Positions 1-7,525 of a stretch of 11,723 nucleotides of DNA are shown in pieces (the stretch's first letter is position 1; each line of letters begins with the position of its first letter). A program made the translations under genes and the position numbers. Source of the stretch: Thioalkalivibrio nitratireducens (GTDB taxonomy: Bacteria > Pseudomonadota > Gammaproteobacteria > Ectothiorhodospirales > Ectothiorhodospiraceae). The DNA lies in the NCBI GenBank assembly GCA_011390385.1, contig JAABSN010000099.1, positions 1 through 11,723 of the forward strand. Reading direction: 5' to 3'. The notes under the pieces were generated by a model. The model made no database searches. It was given only the letters and a program-made list of their open reading frames with translations, and was not told where the DNA came from.

Positions 1-98
1 GCTGCATTGATCTGCGCCGAGAGGAGAGATATCGCCTGACCCAGCTGTGCCCCGGTCAGCCGGTGGGGCGAATCTTCCACAATCGCTGGCATGTCCAT
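1..98 (-). CDS. 5' end of an unidentified gene, possibly DUF222/HNH endonuclease-like (partial)
   Basis: Reading leftwards from an ATG at 98-96, the frame stays open to the window edge (32 codons and 2 bases). It begins MDMPAIVED and continues with a helical stretch, LTGAQLGQAISLLSAQINAA. A GAGG Shine-Dalgarno (109-106) lies 7 nt before this ATG, which favours it over the in-frame ATG at 92. A sigma70-like promoter lies just upstream. The helical stretch recalls the start of DUF222 domains in HNH-endonuclease-like proteins, but that is a resemblance from memory over very few residues. The rest of the gene lies outside the window, so function is open. Confidence 0.5.
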   Translation of the reverse strand, partial: MDMPAIVEDSPHRLTGAQLGQAISLLSAQINA

Positions 99-130
99 GA
101 GAAAGCCTCACTGCTGCATGTATAACCAGC

Positions 131-159
131 ATTTTAGCCTGCCCGGGCCACCACCCCAA
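131..159 (-). promoter_or_regulatory. Putative sigma70 promoter for the leftward gene
   Basis: On the minus strand, TTGGGG (159-154) and TAAAAT (136-131) are separated by exactly 17 bp. The -10 box matches consensus at five of six positions and the -35 at three. It lies 33 bp upstream of the start at 98 and points towards it. No experimental support is possible from sequence alone. Confidence 0.45.
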
Positions 160-254
160 GAACCGCGTTTCATCAAATTGGACCACGTTGCGCGCGAGGG
201 GCAACACTGTATGCCAATGACTTTAGGCAACTGTCGGTCAACTGATCCATTACG

Positions 255-273
255 CCCGGGGTCACGCCCCGGG
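255..273. repeat. GC-rich inverted repeat between divergent promoters
   Basis: CCCGGGG (255-261) and CCCCGGG (267-273) form a perfect 7-bp stem with a 5-nt loop (TCACG). It sits 7 bp before the -35 box of the acyl-CoA synthetase promoter, between two divergent genes. There is no T-run after it on either strand, so a terminator is unlikely. It could be a regulator site or simply a GC-rich palindrome. Confidence 0.35.
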
Positions 274-280
274 TAACGCG

Positions 281-309
281 TTGCCTCGCCGGGTGGGGCA
301 CCTTATGAT
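281..309 (+). promoter_or_regulatory. Putative sigma70 promoter of the acyl-CoA synthetase gene
   Basis: TTGCCT (281-286) and TATGAT (304-309) are spaced by 17 bp. The -10 matches consensus at five of six positions, and the -35 begins with the important TTG. Transcription would start near 316, giving a leader of about 30 nt that contains the AAGGA ribosome binding site (334-338), 7 nt before the ATG at 346. Spacing and position are as expected for a housekeeping promoter. Confidence 0.6.
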
Positions 310-345
310 GTTGCGCTGGACTGCGCCTACGATAAGGAACCCGAC

Positions 346-1947
346 ATGCCACACCCCGCGATAACCGCTGAGACGTACCCCCACAAGCCCGCCATCATCA
401 TGGGTGGCTCCGGCGAGATGGTCACCTATGCCGAACTCGACGAGCGCAGTAACCAGGCGGCGCAGCTGTTTCGCTCGCTGGGTCTGAACAAGGGTGACCA
501 TATAGGCATGATGCTGCTCAATTGCCGCCAGTTCCTGGAAATCTGCTGGGGCGCGCAGCGGGCAGGCCTGATTTTTACGCCCATCAGCACCCACCTGAAG
601 CGCGATGAAACCGCCTATATCCTCGAGAACTGTGGCGCCAAACTGTTTATTGCCTCCCACGGCCTGGCCGCTGTGGCCGAGGAGGTGCTGACGGCCACCG
701 ACGGCACCATCGGCCAGTTCTACATGGTTGACGGGATTATCGACGGCTTCGAGTCCTGGGACGACAGCGCCGGCCTGCAGCCCGCCGAGCGCATCGACGA
801 CGAGGCCAACGGGGTGCCGATGCTGTATTCATCCGGCACCACCGGCAAGCCCAAGGGCGTGTTCCTGCCGCCCGCCGGCGATGACGTTAATAGTCCCCAC
901 CCCTTGGCGGGGAGCCTGGGGGCGGCATTCGGCTTCAGCGAGGAAACAGTCTACCTGTCGCCGGCGCCGCTGTACCACGCGGCTCCCCTGCACTACAACA
1001 TGATGACCCTGTATCAGGGCGGCACCACCGTGGTGATGGAGAAGTTCGAGCCCGAGGGCGCGCTGGCGCTGATTGAGGAGCACCGGGCGACCCACAGCCA
1101 GTGGGTGCCAATCATGTTTGTACGCATGCTCAAGCTGCCGGAAGAGGTGCGCAGCAAGTACGACGTCAGCAGCATGCAGTTCGCCATCCATGCCGCGGCC
1201 CCGTGCCCGATCGAGGTAAAAGAGAAGATGATCGAGTGGTGGGGTGAGGTCATCGTCGAGTACTACGCCGCCAGCGAGGGCATCGGCATCACCATTATCG
1301 ATTCCGCCAACTGGCTGACCCACAAGGGCTCCGTGGGTCCCTCCCTGCTGGGCGATATCCACATTCTCGATGACGACGGCAATGAGCTGCCACCCGGTGA
1401 GATTGGCACCGTGTATTTCAGTGGCGAACAGGCCCAGTTCAAGTACCACAACGAACCCGACAAGACCTCCGAAGCCTTTAACGAGCACGGCTGGGCCACG
1501 ACAGGTGATGTCGGTTACCTGGACCGTGACGGCTTCCTGTACCTGACCGATCGCAAGCACTTCATGATCATCAGCGGCGGGGTCAACATCTACCCCCAGG
1601 AGATTGAGAATCTGCTGATCACCCACGACAAGGTGGCGGATGTGGCCGTGTTCGGTATTCCCAACGAGGAGTTCGGGGAAGAGGTCAAGGCGGTGATCCA
1701 GCCGCTGAACTGGGCCGATTCAACCGACGAGGTGGCGATCGAGATCATGGAGTGGCTGCGCGATCGCATCTCCCACATCAAGCTGCCGCGTTCGCTGGAT
1801 TTCCACCAGGAGCTGCCGCGCATGGACAATGGCAAAATGTACAAGCGACATCTGGCAGACGCCTACCGGGGTGCGACCCGCACGGATGAAAAGGGAGACA
1901 CGGTGGACCCCGGGAAGGTTTCATCGGTGGACAGCGAACGCGGTTGA
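346..1947 (+). CDS. Acyl-CoA synthetase (AMP-forming, ANL superfamily)
   Basis: A 533-residue enzyme expected to activate a carboxylic acid with ATP to an acyl-adenylate and then form the CoA thioester, in the cytoplasm. All hallmark ANL motifs are visible: the phosphate-binding loop YSSGTTGKPKG (161-171), YYAASEG (306-312) for adenine binding, TTGD (385-388) with the ribose-binding Asp, the hinge stretch around DRKHFMIISGG (402-412), GGVNIYPQEIE typical of CoA ligases, and the catalytic lysine near the C-terminus (K497 in NGKMYK). The length is usual for FadD-like and 4-coumarate-CoA-ligase-like enzymes. Substrate cannot be read from sequence; fatty, aromatic or steroid side-chain acids are all possible. 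The start is supported by AAGGA 7 nt upstream and a good promoter. The roughly 30-residue tail after the catalytic motif is hydrophilic, and its last nine codons (stop included) overlap the end of the convergent channel gene. Confidence 0.93.
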   Translation: MPHPAITAETYPHKPAIIMGGSGEMVTYAELDERSNQAAQLFRSLGLNKGDHIGMMLLNCRQFLEICWGAQRAGLIFTPISTHLKRDETAYILENCGAKLFIASHGLAAVAEEVLTATDGTIGQFYMVDGIIDGFESWDDSAGLQPAERIDDEANGVPMLYSSGTTGKPKGVFLPPAGDDVNSPHPLAGSLGAAFGFSEETVYLSPAPLYHAAPLHYNMMTLYQGGTTVVMEKFEPEGALALIEEHRATHSQWVPIMFVRMLKLPEEVRSKYDVSSMQFAIHAAAPCPIEVKEKMIEWWGEVIVEYYAASEGIGITIIDSANWLTHKGSVGPSLLGDIHILDDDGNELPPGEIGTVYFSGEQAQFKYHNEPDKTSEAFNEHGWATTGDVGYLDRDGFLYLTDRKHFMIISGGVNIYPQEIENLLITHDKVADVAVFGIPNEEFGEEVKAVIQPLNWADSTDEVAIEIMEWLRDRISHIKLPRSLDFHQELPRMDNGKMYKRHLADAYRGATRTDEKGDTVDPGKVSSVDSERG

Positions 1948-2235
1948 CCCGGCCTGCACTGCAACAGCGACCAGAATGCCGCTGGTGATCAAGCCAACAA
2001 TACCGATAACAATGGCGATGAGCTTGGTCGCACCCCGGGTGGGACGGAAATCCCCGTAGCCTACCGTAAGCGCTGTGATAAAACCGAAATACAGACTATC
2101 GCCCAGGGACCAGCCCTCCTTGTGGCCGACCCAGAGCGAAAGCGTTGCTATGATCACGCCGAGGCAGATAAACAGCGGGCCGACCGCATAGAGAATCGAT
2201 GCTAGTTGCCAGAGAAAATCCAGTGTAAGTCGCAT
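1921..2235 (-). CDS. Small two-transmembrane potassium channel (Ion_trans_2-like)
   Basis: A 104-residue inner-membrane protein with the minimal potassium-channel plan: first membrane helix at about 11-35, pore helix at about 44-56, selectivity filter TVGYGD (57-62), and second helix at about 71-95. The filter matches the classical K+ signature TVGYGD exactly. There is no cytoplasmic RCK/TrkA-N domain, so gating is unknown; four subunits would form the pore. An in-frame TGA lies two codons upstream of the ATG at 2235, so this is the earliest start. Its Shine-Dalgarno is weak. It follows the RND pump gene by 135 bp on the same strand and could be read through from that operon, but the gap leaves room for its own promoter. 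The 3' end overlaps the acyl-CoA synthetase gene by 27 bp. Confidence 0.85.
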   Translation of the reverse strand: MRLTLDFLWQLASILYAVGPLFICLGVIIATLSLWVGHKEGWSLGDSLYFGFITALTVGYGDFRPTRGATKLIAIVIGIVGLITSGILVAVAVQAGSTAFAVHR

Positions 2236-2370
2236 ACGGTTTCAGAATATTCCGGTTGGAGCGGGTGTCAGCGTCTACTCCCAGAGCATTAGCCAGCGCG
2301 CGGCGAAGCTGTTTTGCGCCCGTCACAGGGCCCGATTACTCCTGTTGCCTCCTTCCGGTTATGTGCGACA

Positions 2371-5300
2371 TCATGGCGTGGGCTCGATTCTCGCCGGCTG
2401 ACCCTCGTCGGACACTGGCCCCTTTGGTCGGGCAAAGTGTTCACGCCAACTCTGAATCAAGACATAGAAGGCCGGCGTCATAAGGGTCACCAGGAGCATG
2501 GCAGCCGCCATGCCATACAGTACGGTGATGCCCAGGCTGACCCGGCTCGCGGCCCCCGCCCCGGTGGCCAGCACCAGCGGCGTCACCCCGAGCATAAACG
2601 AAAGCCCGGTCATCAGGACCGCGCGGAAGCGCTGCACAGCGGCGTCGGTGGCGGCGGCCACAATCGACTTGCCTCCGCGGCGCAATTGTGCGGCGAACTC
2701 GACGATCAGGATAGCTGTCTTTGCGGCCATGGCAACCAGCAGCACCAGGCCGATTTGCGTATAAATATCCACTGGCTGGCCGGTGACGCGAAAGGCCATG
2801 AAAGAGCCGAGGAATGCAAGCGGGATCGAAAGCATTACGGCCACCGGCAGAGTCCAGCTCTCATATAATGCGACCAGGAACAGATAGACGGTGACGATGG
2901 CCAGGGCGAACAACACCACGATCAGGTTGCCCGCTTCCAGTTCTTGCAGCGTCTGTCCGGCCCAGGCGAACGAATAGTTTGCGGGGAGAGTGGCGAGCAG
3001 TTCCTCCATTGCTGCGACACTTTCGATGGTTGATACACCTGTTGCCGGTTCGCCGTTGATCGTAACGCTGCGGTAGAGGTTGAAACCTTCCAACTGCGTT
3101 GGGCCCTGCGCCGGCTCCAGGCTCGCTATGCCGGCAATCGGCACCATGTCGCCGCGGCTGTTGCGAACCTGGAAATGGCGTAGGTCTTCCGGACGCGAGC
3201 GGTATCGGCTTTCCGCCCCGAGCATGACCCGGTAAGTCCGGCCGAACTGGCTGAAATCATTGACGTACATGCCCCCCAGCTGGGCTTGTAGGGTGAGGAA
3301 GACGTCGCCAAAATCGACGCCGAGCATCTGGGCCTTGTCGCGATCCACCTCCAGGGCATACATCGGGACGTTGGCGCGCAGGTTGTGCCGCACTCGCATC
3401 AATTCTTCGCGCTGGTTGGCCTGCAGTATCAAGTTGTCGGCCACGGAAGCGAGTTCTGCAGGCGAAACCCCGGCGGAATCGAGAAGCCTGAGGTCGAATC
3501 CGGCCGTTACCCCCAGGCCGGGAATGGCCGGTACGTTAAATACCATGATTCGCGCACCGGCGATGGCCCAGAGCTTTGCATTGAGTCTTTCCAGGACCGC
3601 GGACGGCTGCAGTTCAGCCGCTTTTCGTTCTGACCAATCTTTCAGAACCACGACGCCAAAACCCATGTTGGAGCCGCTGCCGTTGATCAGCGAAAAACCG
3701 CTGACACTGATAAAGTCGTCGATGGCGGGGTCCTCTAGGACATCGTCGGTGACCTGTTTCATGACTTCGGCAGTACGGTTCCCGGACGCCGCATCCGGAA
3801 GCTGGACGTCGACGAACAGGAATCCCTGGTCCTCCTCGGGCACGAAACCGGTCGGCGTCGTTGCGACCAGATAGAGGAGCAGTCCGGTCAGTGCGAGGAA
3901 CAGGCCGGCGACGGCAATAGGGCGTTTGAGGATACGCTCCATCAACCAGCAGTAACCCAGGGTAAGGCGCTGAATGAACGACTCTACCGGTCGCAGCCAG
4001 CGCATCGGTGTTGCGCCGCCTTGCAGCAGCACCGAGCTCAGTGCGGGCGACAGTGTCAGGGCGTTGATACTGGAGATCACTACCGCGAAGCAGATTGTCA
4101 CGGCAAACTGACGGAACAACTCTCCGGTTATTCCCGGCAGAAAGGCCACCGGTACGAAGACAGCCAGCAATATCAGCGTGGTGGAGACAATCGGTGCGGT
4201 GATTTCCCGCATGGCCTGGCTGACAGCCTCGCGAACCTCCAGGCCCTTCTCTTTCATCAAGCGATCGACATTCTCGATTACAACGATGGCGTCGTCGACG
4301 ACGATGCCGATGGCCAGTACTAGCCCGAACAGAGTGATCAGGTTTACCGAGTAGCCCATCAGCGCCATGAAGGCGAAGGTTCCGATTAGAGAGACTGGAA
4401 TAGCGATAGCTGGAATCAACGTGGCACGCAAGTTCTGGAGGAATAGAAATACCACCAAAACGACCAGGACCAGCGCCTCGAACAGCGTCTTGATCACCTC
4501 GCGAATGGATTCATCGATGAAACGTGTGCTGTCGAACAGGATGGTGTAGTCCAACCCATCGGGGAACGCGGGCGCAAGCCGCGTCATTTCGCTGCGCACG
4601 CGTTCGGCTACATCCAGTGCGTTGGCGTCAGGCAGCTGGTAGATCACCAGAAAGGCAGTGTCTCGCCCGTTGAGCTGGGCAGTTGCCGCATAGGAGCGCG
4701 CACCCAGTTCGATTCGTGCCACGTCGCGCAGACGGACCATCCGCCCTTCCGGGCTCGTCCGCAGCACGGTACGTCCGAACTCCCCGGCTTCACTCAGGCG
4801 GCCTTCACTGCGGACGTTGAAGGTGAATATCTGGTCCGGCGCGGCGGGTTCCTGGCCGAGCGTCCCGGCCGCCACGATCTGGTTCTGCTCGCGCACGGCT
4901 GCATTGACGTCTGCCACCGTCAAGCCGAGCCGGTTCATGCGCTCCGGGTCGAGCCAGATTCTCATGGCATATTCGCTGGTCCCCAGCACCTGGGCTTCGG
5001 CTACGCCGGGGACCCGAGCGATATTCTCAAGCAGGTTGGTATTGGCGTAGTTGCTGAGGAACAGGCCATCGAGCTCCGGTTTTTCGGCTACGAGGTTAAT
5101 GCCCATCAACATGTTGCCGGCCTGCTTGCGCACCACCACCCCTTCGCGCCTGACCTCCTCGGGCAACTGACTTTCGGCCAGTTTCACGCGGTTCTGGACG
5201 TTGACCTGGGCCATGTCCGCGTCTGTTCCCGTCGCGAATGTCACTGTGATCGTGGCTGAACCATCGCTGCTTGTCGACGACTCAATGTAGATCATACCCT

Positions 5301-5517
5301 CGATTCCGTTAAGCCGCTGTTCGATTGGCCTGACCACAGCTTCGGAAACAGCGTCGGCACTGGCGCCGGGATAGACGGTACGCACCTGGACCTGTGGCGG
5401 TGCCAGGTCGGGATACATGTTGATCGGTAGACCGTTAAGAGCCAGCAGCCCAGCCAGCGTGATCAGGATCGACAGGGCGAAAGCGAATTTCGGCCGCTGC
5501 AGGAAGAATTCGCTCAT
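2371..5517 (-). CDS. RND multidrug efflux pump, inner-membrane permease (AcrB/MexB-like, HAE-1)
   Basis: A 1048-residue proton-driven drug exporter, nearly the same length as AcrB (1049). It should form the inner-membrane trimer of a tripartite pump. The N-terminus MSEFFLQRPKFAFAL is the typical first membrane helix. Proton-relay residues are in place: D408 and D409 in GIVVDDAIVVIENV (TM4) and K933 in AAKTAILIVEFA (TM10). Two large periplasmic porter regions follow TM1 and TM7, and FRAVLMTGLSFMLGVTPL with ATGAGAASR near the C-terminus is characteristic. The residue after the TM10 lysine is Thr, where AcrB has Asn. The ATG overlaps the adaptor's TGA (ATGA, 5514-5517), so the two are translationally coupled. 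Substrates (drugs, dyes, bile acids, solvents) cannot be assigned. The frame is intact. No outer-membrane channel gene of the TolC type is adjacent. Confidence 0.96.
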   Translation of the reverse strand: MSEFFLQRPKFAFALSILITLAGLLALNGLPINMYPDLAPPQVQVRTVYPGASADAVSEAVVRPIEQRLNGIEGMIYIESSTSSDGSATITVTFATGTDADMAQVNVQNRVKLAESQLPEEVRREGVVVRKQAGNMLMGINLVAEKPELDGLFLSNYANTNLLENIARVPGVAEAQVLGTSEYAMRIWLDPERMNRLGLTVADVNAAVREQNQIVAAGTLGQEPAAPDQIFTFNVRSEGRLSEAGEFGRTVLRTSPEGRMVRLRDVARIELGARSYAATAQLNGRDTAFLVIYQLPDANALDVAERVRSEMTRLAPAFPDGLDYTILFDSTRFIDESIREVIKTLFEALVLVVLVVFLFLQNLRATLIPAIAIPVSLIGTFAFMALMGYSVNLITLFGLVLAIGIVVDDAIVVIENVDRLMKEKGLEVREAVSQAMREITAPIVSTTLILLAVFVPVAFLPGITGELFRQFAVTICFAVVISSINALTLSPALSSVLLQGGATPMRWLRPVESFIQRLTLGYCWLMERILKRPIAVAGLFLALTGLLLYLVATTPTGFVPEEDQGFLFVDVQLPDAASGNRTAEVMKQVTDDVLEDPAIDDFISVSGFSLINGSGSNMGFGVVVLKDWSERKAAELQPSAVLERLNAKLWAIAGARIMVFNVPAIPGLGVTAGFDLRLLDSAGVSPAELASVADNLILQANQREELMRVRHNLRANVPMYALEVDRDKAQMLGVDFGDVFLTLQAQLGGMYVNDFSQFGRTYRVMLGAESRYRSRPEDLRHFQVRNSRGDMVPIAGIASLEPAQGPTQLEGFNLYRSVTINGEPATGVSTIESVAAMEELLATLPANYSFAWAGQTLQELEAGNLIVVLFALAIVTVYLFLVALYESWTLPVAVMLSIPLAFLGSFMAFRVTGQPVDIYTQIGLVLLVAMAAKTAILIVEFAAQLRRGGKSIVAAATDAAVQRFRAVLMTGLSFMLGVTPLVLATGAGAASRVSLGITVLYGMAAAMLLVTLMTPAFYVLIQSWREHFARPKGPVSDEGQPARIEPTP

Positions 5518-6704
5518 GGCTGGATCAGTTCGCTCGGCGCCAGCAGCCCCGTCACCGGGTCGCGATCGTAACGCTTGATCTGGACCGGTACACCGGGGCG
5601 AATCTTCTGCAGGCCTTCGACCACGACGAGGTCCCCGGATTCGACCCCGGTTTCAACCTGCCACGCATTACCTCGTCGGGCGCCGAGGACCACCTGGCGT
5701 TCATTGATCGATCGATCCTCTGGACTTACGAGGATGACGTACGGTCCAAGCTGATTGCGCTGGATAGCCTGTTCGGGGATCAGCAGACCCAAGGCAGGGA
5801 GCTTGCTTTCCAACAGGAGGGTAACTAGCAGTCCGGGGACAAGGGTCTCGTCGGAGTTTGCGAAAAGCGCGGTGGCGTCAACGGTCCCGGTGCTCTCGTT
5901 GACGGCGATATCAACGAAATCCAGGGTCCCCGACGAGGAATGGCGTTGTCCATCCTCGAGCAACAGGCGGACGTCGAAAGCTGCAGTTTCCAACCACTGG
6001 CTTCGCATGCGCATCAGGTCGGCGAACTCGCGGTCCGTCAACTGGAACTCTGCCCGGATTGGATCGAGTGCGATGATGTCGACCAGCGGGCCGGTTCCGG
6101 GACCTACGAGGTCGCCCAGTGTGATGCTGGTATTCCCGATACGACCGCCGATGGGCGCCTTGATAACCGTATAGTCCAGATCAAGACGACTCTGCCTGAA
6201 AGCTGCTTCGGCGTCGGCAAGTGCAGATTCGGCTTGTTCGGCTTCGTTTCGCAGACGGTCCAGGTCTGCAGCCGACAGATAGCCGCGGTCACCGAGTTCC
6301 AGACCGCGGTCCAGGTTGCGCCGGGCCAGTGTCAGGGAACTGCGCCTCGAGGATACTTGAGCTTCAGCTCGCCGGACCTGCTCGCGGTAGTTGTCGTCTT
6401 CCAACCGGAAGAGTGGGTCATCGGCCTCCACGCGTCCGCCGCGTTTGAACAGGACTTCGGTCACTTCGCCTTCCACGCGTGCCCGTATCTGAACCGATTC
6501 GACGGCACGGGTGCGTGCGCTGATACGCCACTGCTGCTTTATTCCAACCGGCGTAAGTTCGTAGACGCCAACGCCGACAGCAGCGGAAGGTGCCGGATCG
6601 CCTTCAGAGCTGCATCCGGCCAATAAAAAGCACAGGGGCAGCGAAATCAAGGCTGCTTTCCTGAGCCAGGATTGCCGGCGGGGGAGCCCTGCCCCGGTTA
6701 GCAT
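5514..6704 (-). CDS. RND efflux periplasmic adaptor (membrane fusion lipoprotein, AcrA-like)
   Basis: A 396-residue adaptor linking the RND pump to an outer-membrane channel. The start chosen is the ATG at 6704, because it gives a clean lipoprotein signal: basic n-region RRQSWLRK, hydrophobic core, and lipobox LLAGC with the lipidated Cys at residue 31. The frame stays open 83 codons further upstream, but that extension is basic, Cys-rich and runs through the promoter, so it is rejected. The Shine-Dalgarno before 6704 is weak. The family layout is seen: a first lipoyl half (VEGEVTEVLFKRGGRV), an alpha-helical coiled-coil hairpin rich in Glu, Ala and Arg, the second lipoyl half with KAPIGGRIGNTSITLGDLV, then beta-barrel and membrane-proximal domains ending in a GLQKIRPGVPV stretch. 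It is the first gene of the operon, and a long leader (about 115 nt) with a shared regulatory element precedes it. Confidence 0.92.
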   Translation of the reverse strand: MLTGAGLPRRQSWLRKAALISLPLCFLLAGCSSEGDPAPSAAVGVGVYELTPVGIKQQWRISARTRAVESVQIRARVEGEVTEVLFKRGGRVEADDPLFRLEDDNYREQVRRAEAQVSSRRSSLTLARRNLDRGLELGDRGYLSAADLDRLRNEAEQAESALADAEAAFRQSRLDLDYTVIKAPIGGRIGNTSITLGDLVGPGTGPLVDIIALDPIRAEFQLTDREFADLMRMRSQWLETAAFDVRLLLEDGQRHSSSGTLDFVDIAVNESTGTVDATALFANSDETLVPGLLVTLLLESKLPALGLLIPEQAIQRNQLGPYVILVSPEDRSINERQVVLGARRGNAWQVETGVESGDLVVVEGLQKIRPGVPVQIKRYDRDPVTGLLAPSELIQP

Positions 6705-7051
6705 ATTGTCGGCTGCGGCCGGACATTGCGGCGGTGCGTAATTTTCATTTCCCTTATCGGCATAGGAGGCGTCTGAAGCAGGACTGCAGAAGTGGGCACA
6801 TTGCGGTCTTCTGGAGGTTCGGAAGTATAGTAGTGACATCAACAATAAACATCCAGTTCGTGAGACGCTCTCGCAAGATCGGCACTTATTTTTGCACTTT
6901 TTCGACTTTTTGGTTTTCCTGTAGTAGCCAGGCGAGAGAATCGATTTCTTCACTACATAGAGAGCTTTCCAAAGCCATCACGGGTGACAGTGCTTTGATA
7001 ATCAAGTTGAGGATGCGCTGCTTTTGAAAGCATTCAACATGTGGTGATTGA
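6705..7051. other. Non-coding stretch between the efflux operon and the broken barrel gene
   Basis: This 347-bp stretch holds the leader of the efflux operon (6705-6823) and the shared regulatory element (6824-6913). From 6914 to 7051 no gene, strong terminator or clear promoter was found; only a short inverted repeat TGCTTT-TG-AAAGCA occurs near 7019-7032. Open frames crossing the region lack ribosome binding sites and recognisable protein character. Confidence 0.5.
6824..6913 (-). promoter_or_regulatory. Shared two-block regulatory element, copy A, with promoter of the efflux operon
   Basis: On the plus strand, block 1 is AATAAACATCCA (6844-6855) and block 2 is TTTGCACTTTTTCGACTTTT (6891-6910). 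The same blocks recur at 8350 and 8397 with identical 47-bp offset. Between them both copies keep a GAG-N5-CTC dyad followed by GCA. Read towards the adaptor gene, block 2 is an AAAGT direct repeat with 9-bp period. Block 1 gives TGGATGTTTATT, and TGGATG is followed 17 bp later by TACTAT; an overlapping TATACT (6829-6824) is another possible -10. The element ends 140 bp before the ATG at 6704. The likely reading is an activator- or repressor-controlled promoter, with block 2 as a tandem regulator site. Confidence 0.65.
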
Positions 7052-7475
7052 TTATGATTGTGCGAGGCTTACGCCGCGCACGTGGTCGGCAGGCAACAGC
7101 AGAGTGCAGTCAACAACTGCTCCGGCGGTGAACTCTACGCCGTTATAGTTGAAATCCTTGCTCGCAGCGATGCGACCTTCGTCTTCATACTGGTAGGCAA
7201 AGATGTCAAGCAGCCAGCGCTCGCGGAAACGCCAGCGGTACGCGGCCATCCAGGAATTCCGGTTGTTCTCAAGGACAAAAATGGCTGAGCTCTATATCGA
7301 CGGGCGGCAAAGCGGGAACGCTTGCGAGTGCAGTGCGCCGGGCGCTTTGCCATGTTGCGCCAAGCGCGAACTCACGGGTGTTACGGGGGTAGGGATTATC
7401 TGTCAGGGCAATAGTAGGTGCCAGGGCACACAATGTGGCGACCGAGACTGACCGCGTGACCTGGTGTTTTTTCAT
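7052..7475 (-). pseudogene. Frameshifted, apparently 3'-truncated outer-membrane beta-barrel gene
   Basis: The N-terminal part starts at ATG 7475 (MKKHQVTRS) with a Sec-type signal peptide and an AGGGG Shine-Dalgarno 10 nt upstream. It continues through NTREFALGATWQSA and LPPVDIELS, then stops just past a run of five T (A on the plus strand, 7277-7281). A second frame takes over: FVLENNRNSW, then YRWRFRERWLLDIFAYQYEDEG and FNYNGVEFTAGAVVD, ending at a TAA at 7052-7054. Removing one T from the run joins the two into about 140 residues with alternating aromatic beta-strand character. The restored product is short for such a barrel, and its last 20 or so residues do not look like a barrel end. 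It lies 50 bp after the intact barrel gene on the same strand, probably in one transcript. The single-base slip could be real or a sequencing error; the short 3' end suggests real decay. Confidence 0.6.
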
Positions 7476-7525
7476 GCTTGAGTTACCCCTGCCACGCGCC
7501 ATGTTCTTGTGATTTTAGCCGGAGG

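Noticed and set aside
255..273. The GC-rich hairpin as a transcription terminator
   Set aside because: It has no T-run on either strand and sits between divergent genes, where no transcript is expected to end.
829..1626. A long minus-strand open frame (265 residues) opposite the acyl-CoA synthetase
   Set aside because: It is a complementary-strand shadow of a gene with full catalytic motifs, and shows no family resemblance or ribosome binding site.
2236..2326. A possible GTG-started small leader frame before the potassium channel, with AGGAG about 12 nt upstream
   Set aside because: Spacing of the Shine-Dalgarno is too long, the frame continues far into the channel gene in another phase, and the product has no recognisable features.
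6705..6953. An 83-residue N-terminal extension of the efflux adaptor
   Set aside because: It is basic and Cys-rich, has no ribosome binding site, crosses the shared promoter element, and would bury the lipoprotein signal inside the protein.
6734..7027. A 97-residue plus-strand open frame upstream of the efflux operon
   Set aside because: Composition is unlike a protein (scattered Arg, Cys and Ser), it has no Shine-Dalgarno, and it overlaps the regulatory element.
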